64,000 bases of DNA from Actinomadura darangshiensis (GTDB taxonomy: Bacteria > Actinomycetota > Actinomycetes > Streptosporangiales > Streptosporangiaceae). Where the stretch lies: contig NZ_SMKY01000004.1 in the NCBI RefSeq assembly GCF_004349235.1, positions 1 to 64,000 of the forward strand, read 5' to 3'. Made by a program: the position numbers and the translations under genes. Each line of letters opens with the position of its first letter. The first letter of the stretch is position 1. Shown here piece after piece: positions 49,315 to 57,891 of the stretch. Below the pieces are notes generated by a model, which ran no database searches, had not been told where the DNA came from, and was given only the letters and a program-made list of their open reading frames with translations.

Positions 49315-51017
49315 TGCATCCCTTCCGCGTACCAGGTCCGGAATTCGGCGTAGCTCGGCATCTCCTCCGAGTTCGCCTTGGGGTCGACCGCGACGTGGAC
49401 GACCGCCGTCTTCCCGCTCGCGTAGGCGCGCTTGATGGCGGGGGCGATGTCCTCGTCGCGGTCGACGTACTCCCCGTGGCAGCCGAAGCCCTCGGCGACC
49501 TTGTCGAGCCGCGTTCCCGTGCTCCAGTGCACCCCGGGCATCCGCGCCTCCTGGCCGAAGGTGCGCTTGTAGACGCCCACCTCCAGGCCCCAGGCATGGT
49601 CGACGGCGACGACGCAGACCAGTGGCAGGTCGAGCCGCGCCGCCGTCTCCAGCTCCGCGATCTGGAACAGGAACGACGAGTCGCCGGTGATCAGCATCAG
49701 CGGCCGCGCTCCCCCGTCGGCCACCCCGGCGCCGACGGCGTAGGGCAGCCCGGTCCCGAGGTGGCCGAAGTTCTGGTTCCACAGCACGTCGTGCGGCTTG
49801 GCCTGCGAGTACGTCCAGCCGAAGATCGTGGTGGCGCCGCCGTCCCGCACCATGATCCCCTCCGGCGGGAAGGCCCGGGTCGCCTCGACGACGAGCCGCG
49901 CGGGGTGGACGGGCGACCGGCCGGACGGGGCCGACTCCGCCAGTTCCGCGAGCCGGGCCGCGTCCTGCTCGATCCACCCGGCGAGCTGCGGGGACGGCGT
50001 GCGCGGCGAGCCGGCGAGGGCCTCCACGAGCTGCGGGACCACCGCGCGCAGGTCGCCGACCAGCGGGACGTCGACGGGGCGGTTGACGCCGATCGCCCCC
50101 GGGTCCTGCTCGATGAGGATCCACGTGCGTCCGGCCGCGTTCTCCAGCCAGTGCCGGCCCCGCCCGTAGTGGACGGGCTCGCCCAGCTCGGTGCCGATCG
50201 CCAGGCACAGGTCCGACCGCACGACGGCGTCCACGGCCGACGGCGAGAACCCGTAGGACCAGGTGCGGTCCTCCAGGCCCTTGATGTAGGAGGTGCCGCC
50301 GGACGTCTGGATGACAGGGCAGGCCATCAAGTCGGCGAGCTCCTTGACCTGCTCCCCCGCGCGGGCGGTGTGGACGCCGTGGCCGACGAGGAGGATCGGC
50401 TGCTCCGCCGCGCGGACGGCCGCCGCCGCCTCGGCGATCCTGTCCGGTCCCGCCGTCTGCCCGACCAGCCGGTACGTCTCGGGCGGCGCCGCCGGCGGGA
50501 CGTCGAGTTCCTCCTGGATCACATGGGACGGGTACTCGATGTAGACGGGTCCGGGCGTGCCCGACAGCGCCTTCCGCAGCCCCTCGCGGATGATCTCGTC
50601 GGTCTGGTCGGCGTACTCGATGCTGGCGGCGTACTTGACCGACGGCGCGAAGAGCTCGGACTGCCGGACGAACTGGATGCGGCCGCGCCGCACCCGCTGC
50701 TCGGTGATGCGGGCCCGCTGCCCGCCGAGGAAGACGACGGGCGAGTTCTCGACCTTGGCGCACATCATCGCCCCGGCCATGTTCGCCATGCCCGGGCCGA
50801 GCGTGCCGACGCAGACGGCCGGCCTGCCCGTCATCCGCGACACCGCCTCCGCCATGAAGCCGGCGGACTCCTCGTGGTGCGGGGCGACGACGTCCCAGCC
50901 GCGCTCCTCGGCGAGGTGGAAGAGGTGCACGAAGTTCGGGTCGGGTATCCCGAAGATCGTGCCGATCCCCTCCGCCTCGAAAAGCTGAAGGACGCGTTCG
51001 TAGACCTTGACCGCCAT
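49311..51017 (-). CDS. ThDP-dependent lyase/decarboxylase-like enzyme
   Basis: A 568-residue three-domain thiamin-diphosphate enzyme of the acetolactate-synthase superfamily. The catalytic Glu lies in PHHEESAGFMAEAVSRM (E49), then VGTLGPGMANMAGAMM, central domain PILLVGHGVHTARAG. The ThDP/metal motif is ITGDSSFLFQIAELETAARL then VVAVDHAWG: Ser replaces the Gly of G-D-G and Asp replaces the usual N-N, so the metal site is atypical. Candidates are 2-hydroxyacyl-CoA lyase/oxalyl-CoA decarboxylase or benzoylformate-type decarboxylase. The following aldehyde dehydrogenase and nearby CoA enzymes favour C-C cleavage giving an aldehyde. Exact chemistry is not assignable. Confidence 0.8.
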   Translation of the reverse strand: MAVKVYERVLQLFEAEGIGTIFGIPDPNFVHLFHLAEERGWDVVAPHHEESAGFMAEAVSRMTGRPAVCVGTLGPGMANMAGAMMCAKVENSPVVFLGGQRARITEQRVRRGRIQFVRQSELFAPSVKYAASIEYADQTDEIIREGLRKALSGTPGPVYIEYPSHVIQEELDVPPAAPPETYRLVGQTAGPDRIAEAAAAVRAAEQPILLVGHGVHTARAGEQVKELADLMACPVIQTSGGTSYIKGLEDRTWSYGFSPSAVDAVVRSDLCLAIGTELGEPVHYGRGRHWLENAAGRTWILIEQDPGAIGVNRPVDVPLVGDLRAVVPQLVEALAGSPRTPSPQLAGWIEQDAARLAELAESAPSGRSPVHPARLVVEATRAFPPEGIMVRDGGATTIFGWTYSQAKPHDVLWNQNFGHLGTGLPYAVGAGVADGGARPLMLITGDSSFLFQIAELETAARLDLPLVCVVAVDHAWGLEVGVYKRTFGQEARMPGVHWSTGTRLDKVAEGFGCHGEYVDRDEDIAPAIKRAYASGKTAVVHVAVDPKANSEEMPSYAEFRTWYAEGMQ

Positions 51018-51022
51018 CGCGG

Positions 51023-51934
51023 CTACCTCTCCCTGGCCATGGTGAAGCTTTTGCTGATGTGGTCGACGTGGGCCGAGGGGACGACCGGCAGGATCCAGGG
51101 GTCGCGGGTGTCGCGGATCGCCGCGATCCGCTCGCCGACCTCCTCGATCGTCCAGGACGGCCGGTGCACGCCCGGGGTCTCGCCGACGAAGGCCCGCGCC
51201 ACCCGCCCTGCGATCGACACCAGCATCTCCCCGGTGACCGTGCAGGACTCGTGCGCGAGCCAGCCCACGGCGGGCGCCGCCAGTTCGGGCTCCATCGGCG
51301 GGTAGGCCGAGGTGTCGATGCCCGCGGCCATCCGCGTGACGGCGGCGGGGACGATGGCGTTGCACTTCACGCCGTGCTCGGCGCCCTCCAGCGCGACCAC
51401 GTTGGACAGGCCGATCACGCCCGCCTTGGCCATCGCGTAGTTGGCGACCCGGTGGTTGCCGTACAGGCCGCCGATCGACGAGGTCAGCACGACGCGGCCG
51501 TACCGTGCCGCGCACATCGCGGGGAACGCGTGCCGCACGACGTTGAAGGCGCCGCGCAGGTGGACGTCCAGGACGGCGTCGAGGTCGTCGGGCGTCATCT
51601 CCGCGAGCGGTGCCGGACGGTGGTTCCCCGCGTTGTGGACCAGCACGTCGATCCGGCCGAAGCGGCCGAGGGCCGCGCCGACGATCGCCTGGCCGCCCCC
51701 GAACGTCGCCACGGACGCGTGGCTGGCGACGGCCTCGCCGCCGGCCGCCTCGATCTCCCGGACGACCTCGTCCGCCGGACCGGGGTCGGTGCCTTCGCCG
51801 CTCACCGCGCCGCCCGGGTCGTTGACGACGACCTTGGCGCCCTTTGCGGCGAGCAGCCGGGCGTAGGCCCGCCCGAGTCCCCGTCCACCGCCGGTGACGA
51901 CGGCCACCCGGCCGTCGAACCTGAGGTCAGCCAT
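51023..51934 (-). CDS. SDR of the HSD17B4/MFE-2 type
   Basis: A 303-residue short-chain dehydrogenase resembling the N-terminal domain of multifunctional enzyme 2: VVTGGGRGLGRAYARLLAAK, VVNDPGGAVSGEGTDPGPAD (typical insert), VLTSSIGGLYGN and catalytic NYAMAKAGVIGL. Such proteins act as 3-hydroxyacyl-CoA dehydrogenases in beta-oxidation of bulky acyl-CoAs, including sterol side chains. It overlaps the BVMO gene end by eight bases and lies five bases before the ThDP-enzyme gene. Confidence 0.88.
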   Translation of the reverse strand: MADLRFDGRVAVVTGGGRGLGRAYARLLAAKGAKVVVNDPGGAVSGEGTDPGPADEVVREIEAAGGEAVASHASVATFGGGQAIVGAALGRFGRIDVLVHNAGNHRPAPLAEMTPDDLDAVLDVHLRGAFNVVRHAFPAMCAARYGRVVLTSSIGGLYGNHRVANYAMAKAGVIGLSNVVALEGAEHGVKCNAIVPAAVTRMAAGIDTSAYPPMEPELAAPAVGWLAHESCTVTGEMLVSIAGRVARAFVGETPGVHRPSWTIEEVGERIAAIRDTRDPWILPVVPSAHVDHISKSFTMARER

Positions 51935-53753
51935 GGGCCATGCCCTCCATGTCGCCGGCGTCGCGCCATGCCTGAAGCAGGTCCTCCATGGCGTAGAAGC
52001 CGGGCCAGTAGGGCTCGCCGAGATGCGATCGGATCTTCTTCTCGCCCTCGCCGTTGTAGTAGCCGGGCGTGCATTCCCGCTCGAACGTGCTGTTGTCGAC
52101 CGCGGTGTCCTTGACGGTCCTGCACCACCGGGCCTGGGCGTCGGCGGTCGGTTCGAGGGTCGTGGCGCCGCGCGCCAGCGTCTCGCCGATCAGGTGGGCG
52201 ATGTGCCTGGCCTGCTGCTCGAACATCGCCGTCGTGCTCGCGGTGACGCCGCCTTGCAGGAACCCGGTGAAGAACAGGTTGGGGAAGCCGTGCGTGGTGA
52301 TGCCGTGCAGCGTGCGGTAGCCGTCGGCCCAGTGGTCGTACAGCGACACGCCGCCCCGGCCGGTGAAGGGCCGGATGCCGAAGCGGCGGTCGAGGTCGGT
52401 GGTGATCTCGAAGCCGCTGGCGAAGACGATGCAGTCGACCTCGTGCTCGACGCCGCAGGCCATGACGCCCTTCGCGGTGATGCGCTCGACGCCCTTGGTC
52501 TGCGACACGTCGACGAGGGTGACGTTCGGGCGGTTGAAGGTCGGCAGGTACTGGTCGTTGAAGCACGGCCGCTTGCACAGGAAGCGGTAGTAGGGCTTGA
52601 GGATCTCGGCCGTCTCCGGGTCGTCGACGAGGGCGTCGATGCGGCCGCGCAGCCGCTCCATCACCCGGTAGTCCACGAGTTCGCGCAGCTCCATGAACGT
52701 GGCGGGGTCGGCCATCGCGGCCCAGCCGTCCGTCTCGTCCAGGTGCGCGGCCAGGTTGCGGCTGATCTCCGTCCAGCCGTCGCACACCAGGTCGGGCTGG
52801 CCCGGCCCGAACGCCTCGAACGCCGCGGTGTGGAAGCTGCGGCGCCGCTCCTCCTGCCAGCCCGGGCGCAGCTTCTCCGCCCACGCCGGGTCGGTGGGGA
52901 CGTCGCCGCGCTCGTCGATGGTGGACGCCGTCCGCTGGAAGACGTACAGGTGCTCGGCGGCGCGGGCGATGTGCGGGATCACCTGGATGCCGCTCGCCCC
53001 GGTGCCGATGACGGCGACCTTCCTGCCCGCCAGCCCCCGCAGCCCGCCGCTCGTGTCGCCGCCGGTGTACTCGTAGTCCCAGCGCGCGGTGTGGATGGTG
53101 TGGCCCTCGAACTCGGTGATGCCGGGGACGCCGGGGAGCTTCGGGCGGTTGAACGGCCCCTGGCACATGACGACGAAGCGGGCCCGGATGCCGTCACCTC
53201 GGTTGGTGCCGATGCGCCAGCGCCGGATCGACTCGTCCCATTGGAGGGAGGTGACCAGGGTGTGAAAGAGCGCGTTGTCGTAAAGGCCGAAGTGCTTGGC
53301 CATGCGACGGCTGTGCTCGTACGCCTCGTCCCCGAAGGCGTACTTCTGCTTCGGCATGTACCCGACCTCTTCGAGCAGCGGCAGGTAGCAGTAGCTGTCG
53401 GTGTCGCACTGGATGCCGGGGTAGCGGTTCCAGTACCAGGCGCCGCCGAAGTCGCCGGCCCATTCGACGACGCGCAGGTCAGTGACGCCGGCCTGCTTGA
53501 TCCGCGCCGCGGCGACGAGGCCCGCGAAGCCGCCGCCGAGGACGACCGCGTCGACGTCGCCGGCGACCGGTTCGCGGGGCTGGACCGGCAGGTACGGGTC
53601 GGACTCGTAGAAGTCCGCGAAGTCGCCCTCGGTCACCAGGTACTGGCCGCGCCCTTCGGGGTGCAGGCGCTTGTCGCGCTCGGACAGGTACTTCTCCCTG
53701 AGGGCGTCGCGGTCGACCTCGGGGGTCCGCGTCGGCGCGCATTCGTGCAGCAT
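51927..53753 (-). CDS. Baeyer-Villiger monooxygenase (class B flavoprotein)
   Basis: A 608-residue FAD/NADPH enzyme that inserts oxygen next to a ketone, giving an ester or lactone. First Rossmann motif VVLGGGFAGLVAAARIKQAG (about residue 70), second VAVIGTGASGIQVIPHIA, and the BVMO fingerprint F-E-G-H-T-I-H-T-A-R-W between them. A 65-residue N-terminal extension and the C-terminal YYNGEGEK block resemble the cyclododecanone/cyclopentadecanone and steroid-type BVMOs, which favour large cyclic ketones. ATG 53753 has GAGGAG upstream. Placed between a Rieske oxygenase and an SDR, it likely acts on a ring ketone generated in the same pathway. Confidence 0.93.
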   Translation of the reverse strand: MLHECAPTRTPEVDRDALREKYLSERDKRLHPEGRGQYLVTEGDFADFYESDPYLPVQPREPVAGDVDAVVLGGGFAGLVAAARIKQAGVTDLRVVEWAGDFGGAWYWNRYPGIQCDTDSYCYLPLLEEVGYMPKQKYAFGDEAYEHSRRMAKHFGLYDNALFHTLVTSLQWDESIRRWRIGTNRGDGIRARFVVMCQGPFNRPKLPGVPGITEFEGHTIHTARWDYEYTGGDTSGGLRGLAGRKVAVIGTGASGIQVIPHIARAAEHLYVFQRTASTIDERGDVPTDPAWAEKLRPGWQEERRRSFHTAAFEAFGPGQPDLVCDGWTEISRNLAAHLDETDGWAAMADPATFMELRELVDYRVMERLRGRIDALVDDPETAEILKPYYRFLCKRPCFNDQYLPTFNRPNVTLVDVSQTKGVERITAKGVMACGVEHEVDCIVFASGFEITTDLDRRFGIRPFTGRGGVSLYDHWADGYRTLHGITTHGFPNLFFTGFLQGGVTASTTAMFEQQARHIAHLIGETLARGATTLEPTADAQARWCRTVKDTAVDNSTFERECTPGYYNGEGEKKIRSHLGEPYWPGFYAMEDLLQAWRDAGDMEGMAHG

Positions 53754-53785
53754 CCGAAGACTCCTCGGCTCGGGGGCGGTGGCTC

Positions 53786-55162
53786 TCAGGCGAGGTCGCG
53801 CGGCGCGCCGGTGCCCATGTACTCGGCGAGGTTGCGGTGCAGGTTCACCACGCTGCGCTCGCGGTAGGGATTGGGCTTCGGCCCGGAGAAGCCGCGCGAC
53901 TTCATGCCCTGCTGGACGGCCGCCATGTTGGAGAAGTCCTGCGGCAGGACGGTGCGCCAGCCCGGATCGTCCTCGGGCGTGTGGATCCACTCGGTCTCGG
54001 GCTCCTCGCCGGGCGGGAACAACTCGTAGACGGCGGCCTCGAAGACGCACCTGTCCGGGTCGTGCCCGTACGGCCGGAACCGGTAGCAGAGCATGTTGTT
54101 GGGCGCGTGCCCGATCTGGAAGTTGGGGAAGATCTGCCAGGCGGTGCCGGCCTTGGCGGTGATCTCCGGCGGGACGGACGGCCAGACCACGCCGCGCTCG
54201 GCGTCCTTCGCGCGGGCCGTCGACAGCCAGTGGGCGAGCACCTCGGGCGCCGGGGTGCCCTCGGGCAGGTCCTTGACCAGCTCCTGCGCGACCTCCACCA
54301 GCGTCCACGTGGTGTTGGTGTTGGCGTTCTCCCAGGTGAAGCGCTGCAGGTCGGCGGTCGACACGCGCGGGTCGTCGCCGGTGCCGAGCCGGAGCTTGGC
54401 CTGGTTCTCGTCCATGCTCTTGGGCGCGTCGTAGCCGATGTTGCTGTGCCTGCCGTGCGACCTCGCCCAGCCGAGGAACCCGCCGAACTTCATGAACTCC
54501 GGGTGGGTGTAGGGGACGTGGTAGGTCTCCATGAACGCCTCGAAGGCGACCTTCCAGTTGCAGTCGAAGACGAGCCAGCGCCGCCACCGGTAGCGCATGT
54601 TCTCCAGCTGGAAGGGGTCGAGCAGGGAGGCGGCGGGTTCGAGGTAGTCGCGCAGCGGTTCGCAGTCCGGGTCCATGTTGATCCAGATCCAGCCGCCCCA
54701 GGTGCCGACCGCGACCTGCTTCAGCGCGATCCGCTCGTCGGTCAGCCCGCACGGCCAGTCCTCGCGTTCGGGGACGTGGGTGCAGTCGCCCTCGATGCCG
54801 TACCGCCACCCGTGGAATCCGCAGACGAACTGGCGGCCGTGGCCGCGGGCGTCGTGCGCGCCGGGAGGGGTGTCCACCAGCCGCCGGCCGCGGTGCGAGC
54901 AGACGTTGTGGTAGCCGCGGAACCGGTCCTTCGCCGTGCGCACCACGATGATCGAGTCGTCGGCGATGTCGTAGGTGAGCCAGTCGCCGGGCTCGGGCAG
55001 CTCCTCGACCCGGGCGGCCTGCTGCCACACCTTGCTCCACAGCCGGTCGCCCTCGGCGCGGGCGTACTCCTCCGAGACGTAGGCCTCCACGCCGATCGTC
55101 ATCGGCTCCGACAGCGGTTCGGCGAGGGCGGCGTCCGGGACGTTCTCGAGGGTCTCGCTCAT
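53786..55162 (-). CDS. Rieske non-heme iron oxygenase, alpha subunit
   Basis: A 458-residue oxygenase. Rieske ligands: C-S-H in YHNVCSHRGRRLVD and C-G-F-H in FVCGFHGWRYG. Mononuclear iron site: WKVAFEAFMETYHVPYTHPE, giving the two His of the 2-His-1-carboxylate triad. No beta subunit, ferredoxin or reductase is adjacent, so it may be a homotrimer using unlinked electron donors. ATG 55162. Family members hydroxylate, dihydroxylate or demethylate; with BVMO and SDRs beside it, hydroxylation of an alicyclic or aromatic ring is likely. Confidence 0.92.
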   Translation of the reverse strand: MSETLENVPDAALAEPLSEPMTIGVEAYVSEEYARAEGDRLWSKVWQQAARVEELPEPGDWLTYDIADDSIIVVRTAKDRFRGYHNVCSHRGRRLVDTPPGAHDARGHGRQFVCGFHGWRYGIEGDCTHVPEREDWPCGLTDERIALKQVAVGTWGGWIWINMDPDCEPLRDYLEPAASLLDPFQLENMRYRWRRWLVFDCNWKVAFEAFMETYHVPYTHPEFMKFGGFLGWARSHGRHSNIGYDAPKSMDENQAKLRLGTGDDPRVSTADLQRFTWENANTNTTWTLVEVAQELVKDLPEGTPAPEVLAHWLSTARAKDAERGVVWPSVPPEITAKAGTAWQIFPNFQIGHAPNNMLCYRFRPYGHDPDRCVFEAAVYELFPPGEEPETEWIHTPEDDPGWRTVLPQDFSNMAAVQQGMKSRGFSGPKPNPYRERSVVNLHRNLAEYMGTGAPRDLA

Positions 55163-55172
55163 GGCTTCTCCG

Positions 55173-56033
55173 TCAGTGCGTGATGGCGGCACGAAAGCCC
55201 TCGTCCTTGAGGAAGAGGGACGTGTTGTCGGAGCCCAGATGGGTCCATTTGAGGTCGAGGCCGCCGTCGACCAGGAGCGTCTGCCCCGTGATGTAGGACG
55301 ACAGGTCCGACAGCAGGAAGAGGACGGCCCCCGCCTGCTCCTCGGGACGGCCGCGCCGCCCCATCGCGATGGCGCGGCGGTCGCGTTCGGCGTCCTCGTC
55401 GACGTAGGTGCCGGACGCCGGGGTCTCGGTCACCCCGGGCGCGACGACGTTCACCCGGATGCCGTCCAGCGCCAGTTCGACGGCCAGGGTGCGGGTCGCC
55501 GCCACCAGTGCCGCCTTGGCCGTGCCGTAGGCGATGTGGAACGGCGCGGTGTTCATGCCGCTGATCGACGACAGCGAGACGATCGAGCCCGGACGGCCCC
55601 GCGCCTTCAGCTCGGCGGCGACGGCCTGGCTCATGAAGAACATCGTCTCCAGGTTCTGGTGGAGCAGCGCCCGCCAGTCGTCGCGGGTGACGCGCGTGGC
55701 CGGCATCCAGGTCGCGGGGGCGGCGCCGCCCGCGACGTTGACCAGGCCGTGCAGGCCGCCGCCGGCCTTGGCGGCGTGCTCCATCACCGCGGCGACGCCG
55801 CCGTCGGTGGACACGTCGGCCGCGACCGGGACGACGGGGAGCCCCTCGTCCGCCAGCGGCCCGACGTGCTCGTCGAGGTTCTCCGGCCGCCGGCTCACCG
55901 CGATCACGGTCGCCCCGGCGCGGGCGATCAGGGCCGTCGCCGCGGTGCCGATGCCGCCGCCGCCCGCACCGGCCACGATGACGACGCGTCCGTCCAGACC
56001 GAGTCCGTCCAGACCGAGCGGATCGTGCTTCAT
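55173..56033 (-). CDS. SDR-family oxidoreductase
   Basis: A 286-residue short-chain dehydrogenase with Gly-rich loop VIVAGAGGGGIGTAATALIA, NVAGGAAP in the active-site region, catalytic VSLSSISGMN and IAYGTAKAAL, and a C-terminal extension of about 30 residues after LLVDGGLDL. It could oxidise the alcohol formed by the Rieske oxygenase to the ketone needed by the BVMO; that order is inference from position. The ATG overlaps the upstream propeller gene stop, and the Rieske gene begins ten bases after its stop. Confidence 0.88.
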   Translation of the reverse strand: MKHDPLGLDGLGLDGRVVIVAGAGGGGIGTAATALIARAGATVIAVSRRPENLDEHVGPLADEGLPVVPVAADVSTDGGVAAVMEHAAKAGGGLHGLVNVAGGAAPATWMPATRVTRDDWRALLHQNLETMFFMSQAVAAELKARGRPGSIVSLSSISGMNTAPFHIAYGTAKAALVAATRTLAVELALDGIRVNVVAPGVTETPASGTYVDEDAERDRRAIAMGRRGRPEEQAGAVLFLLSDLSSYITGQTLLVDGGLDLKWTHLGSDNTSLFLKDEGFRAAITH

Positions 56034-57673
56034 GCGAGACCCGTCCCTTCCGTGCGGGCTCCGCCGGCGCCGGGATCGCGCAGTGCCAGGACGCTGCCCT
56101 CGGCGTCGGCGGAGACGTAGACGGTGCCGTCCGGCCCGGCGGCGACGCCCGCGAACAGGCCCTGGGGCCCGCTGAACGGGACCAGGCCCTTCAGCGGTTT
56201 CGGATTCACGCCGGGCGGAGGGCCCACCGGCAGGTCGCGGGCGATCGTCGTCCGGGACCTGCCGTCGAGGCCGGCGCCGACCAGCGTCTTCGCCTCCGCG
56301 TCGACGACGTAGAGGGTCTCGCCGCGGACCGCGATGCCCTGCGGTGCCGCCAGCCCGTCAACGACGGTTTCGGCGCCGGAGCCGGTGAGGCGGACGACCC
56401 GCCCCGCGCCGGACTCGGAGACCAGGCAGGTGCCGTCGGCGGCGAAGGCCACGCCCATCGGCCGGTCCAGCCCCGACGCCAGGGTCGTCACCTCGCCGCC
56501 CCGCACCGACACCACCCGTCCGGCGCCCAGCTCGGCGGCCACTGCGTCGCCGCCTGGCCCGGCCGCCACGCCGTAGAGCCGGTCGAACGGCTCGCTTCCG
56601 CCGGCCAGCACCTGGTGCTCGCCGCTCGCGGGCGTCCACCGGGCGATCTGGCCGTTGGAGGTGGTGACGGCGAACGCGCCCCGGCCGATGGCGGCGGCCC
56701 CGCGGACGTAGCCGGGCCAGCCGGGGCTGAACAGCATGCCCAGCACCTCCAGGCCCGTGCCGGGCGTGAACCGGTGGAAGTAGGTGCCGTCGGCGACGTA
56801 CAGGACGCCGTCGCCGTCCACGGTGAGGTCCAGTGGCCAGGTCAGCCCCTCCGGCAGGACCGCCCGGGTCCGGCCGCCTGGAAGGATCTCGGTGATCTGC
56901 CCGGTGAAGCCGGAGACGAAGAGCCGGTCGTCCACGAAGGTGAGGTTGTCCAGTCCGGGAGCGACGGTGGCCAGGACGGTGCGCTCGCCGTTGCGGGGAT
57001 CGATGCGCAGGACCTCGCCGCTGCCCACCTGGGTGGAGACGATGCGGCCCGCGGAGTCGAACTTCACCGCGTCCGGGACGCCCAGGTCCGCGGCCACCCG
57101 CTCGGGTTCACCGCCGTCCGGGTCGATCCGCCAGATGTCATTGCCGCCCAGCGTCGGGTAGTAGAGCAGGCCGTCCGGCCCGACCTCCATGGCGTTCGGC
57201 ATCGGCAGGTTCTCCAGGAGCACCCTGGGCGCGCCGCCGTTCAGGTCGAGTTCCATCAGGCGCCCGCCGAGCCGGCACTCGTTCACGAACAGCCGGCCCT
57301 GGTGGAAGGTGATGCCGTTCGCGCCCGGCAGGTCGTCGCGGAGCACCCGGGTGGCGCCGTCCGCGGCGCGCACGCTCACGCGCCCGTCGTAGTACTCGGT
57401 GATGTAGAGATCGCCTTCGGGTCCGAAGTCGACGTCGTCGGGCGCGACGACGTCGCCGCCCTGGGCGCTGACCGTTTCCAGGTCACCGGTGGCGACGTCG
57501 AGCGCGCTGATCTGGCTGCCGGCCACCTGCGCCACGTAGACCCGGCCGTCCGGGCCGGTGCGCAGGCCGTTCGCGCCGAACAGCCGGCTCGGCGGGACGA
57601 GCCGTTCCAGGCTCCACCCGCCGGCGAGGCCGACCGGGGCCGCGCCGGTGTACCGCGCCTTCGAACCCGCCAT
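56030..57673 (-). CDS. SMP-30/NHL-like beta-propeller, possible lactonase
   Basis: A 547-residue protein built of repeated propeller strands (GPDGRVYVAQVAGSQISALD, GPEGDLYITEYYDGRVSV, GPDGLLYYPTLGGNDIW, GPDGTVYVSADAEGSV). No signal peptide is visible. It is about twice the size of a 30-kDa SMP-30 lactonase, implying two six-bladed lobes. SMP-30 relatives are metal-dependent lactonases. As the first gene of an operon with a BVMO, opening a lactone is an attractive role, but many propellers of this kind have no proven activity. ATG 57673; its promoter lies beside operator site C. Confidence 0.75.
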   Translation of the reverse strand: MAGSKARYTGAAPVGLAGGWSLERLVPPSRLFGANGLRTGPDGRVYVAQVAGSQISALDVATGDLETVSAQGGDVVAPDDVDFGPEGDLYITEYYDGRVSVRAADGATRVLRDDLPGANGITFHQGRLFVNECRLGGRLMELDLNGGAPRVLLENLPMPNAMEVGPDGLLYYPTLGGNDIWRIDPDGGEPERVAADLGVPDAVKFDSAGRIVSTQVGSGEVLRIDPRNGERTVLATVAPGLDNLTFVDDRLFVSGFTGQITEILPGGRTRAVLPEGLTWPLDLTVDGDGVLYVADGTYFHRFTPGTGLEVLGMLFSPGWPGYVRGAAAIGRGAFAVTTSNGQIARWTPASGEHQVLAGGSEPFDRLYGVAAGPGGDAVAAELGAGRVVSVRGGEVTTLASGLDRPMGVAFAADGTCLVSESGAGRVVRLTGSGAETVVDGLAAPQGIAVRGETLYVVDAEAKTLVGAGLDGRSRTTIARDLPVGPPPGVNPKPLKGLVPFSGPQGLFAGVAAGPDGTVYVSADAEGSVLALRDPGAGGARTEGTGLA

Positions 57674-57750
57674 GCCGACCGACCTCCAGCCGCCTCGACG
57701 CTGCGGTTACGTCGATTCGTTCTGCGAGAATCAAACTCTCATCGCGAGCG

Positions 57751-57779
57751 AATCTAACCAGCAGAGCGGGTGAACGCAA
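57751..57779 (-). promoter_or_regulatory. Promoter of the seven-gene oxygenase operon
   Basis: On the minus strand TTGCGT (57774-57779), 17 bases, TAGATT (57751-57756), about 78 bases before the propeller gene start. Operator site C begins eight bases beyond the -35. Confidence 0.5.
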
Positions 57780-57787
57780 TAGTCTTG

Positions 57788-57805
57788 CAATCCTTGTAAT
57801 GATGG
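57788..57805. promoter_or_regulatory. GntR-type operator (site C)
   Basis: CAATCCTT-GT-AATGATGG, third copy of the motif; with its flank TTGCAATCCTT it matches site A (minus strand) at 17 of 21 positions over a longer span or better in the core. TTGTAA within it and TACGAT (57818-57823, 18-base spacer) could form the plus-strand promoter for the MaoC gene, so binding would block that promoter. Confidence 0.65.
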
Positions 57806-57891
57806 CTTGGGCGCGGCTACGATCCCCCGAAGACCGGGGGTCCGCCGCCGCCGCAGCGTCGTCGGCGTCAACCGCTAGCCGGGGAGCACCC

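Noticed and set aside
45097-49353. Very long open frame (about 1400 codons) on the plus strand
   Set aside because: It runs antisense or out of frame through the ligase, CaiB and aldehyde dehydrogenase genes; the product is low-complexity Arg/Gly/Ala/Asp with no domains. Such frames are expected in DNA of this GC content.
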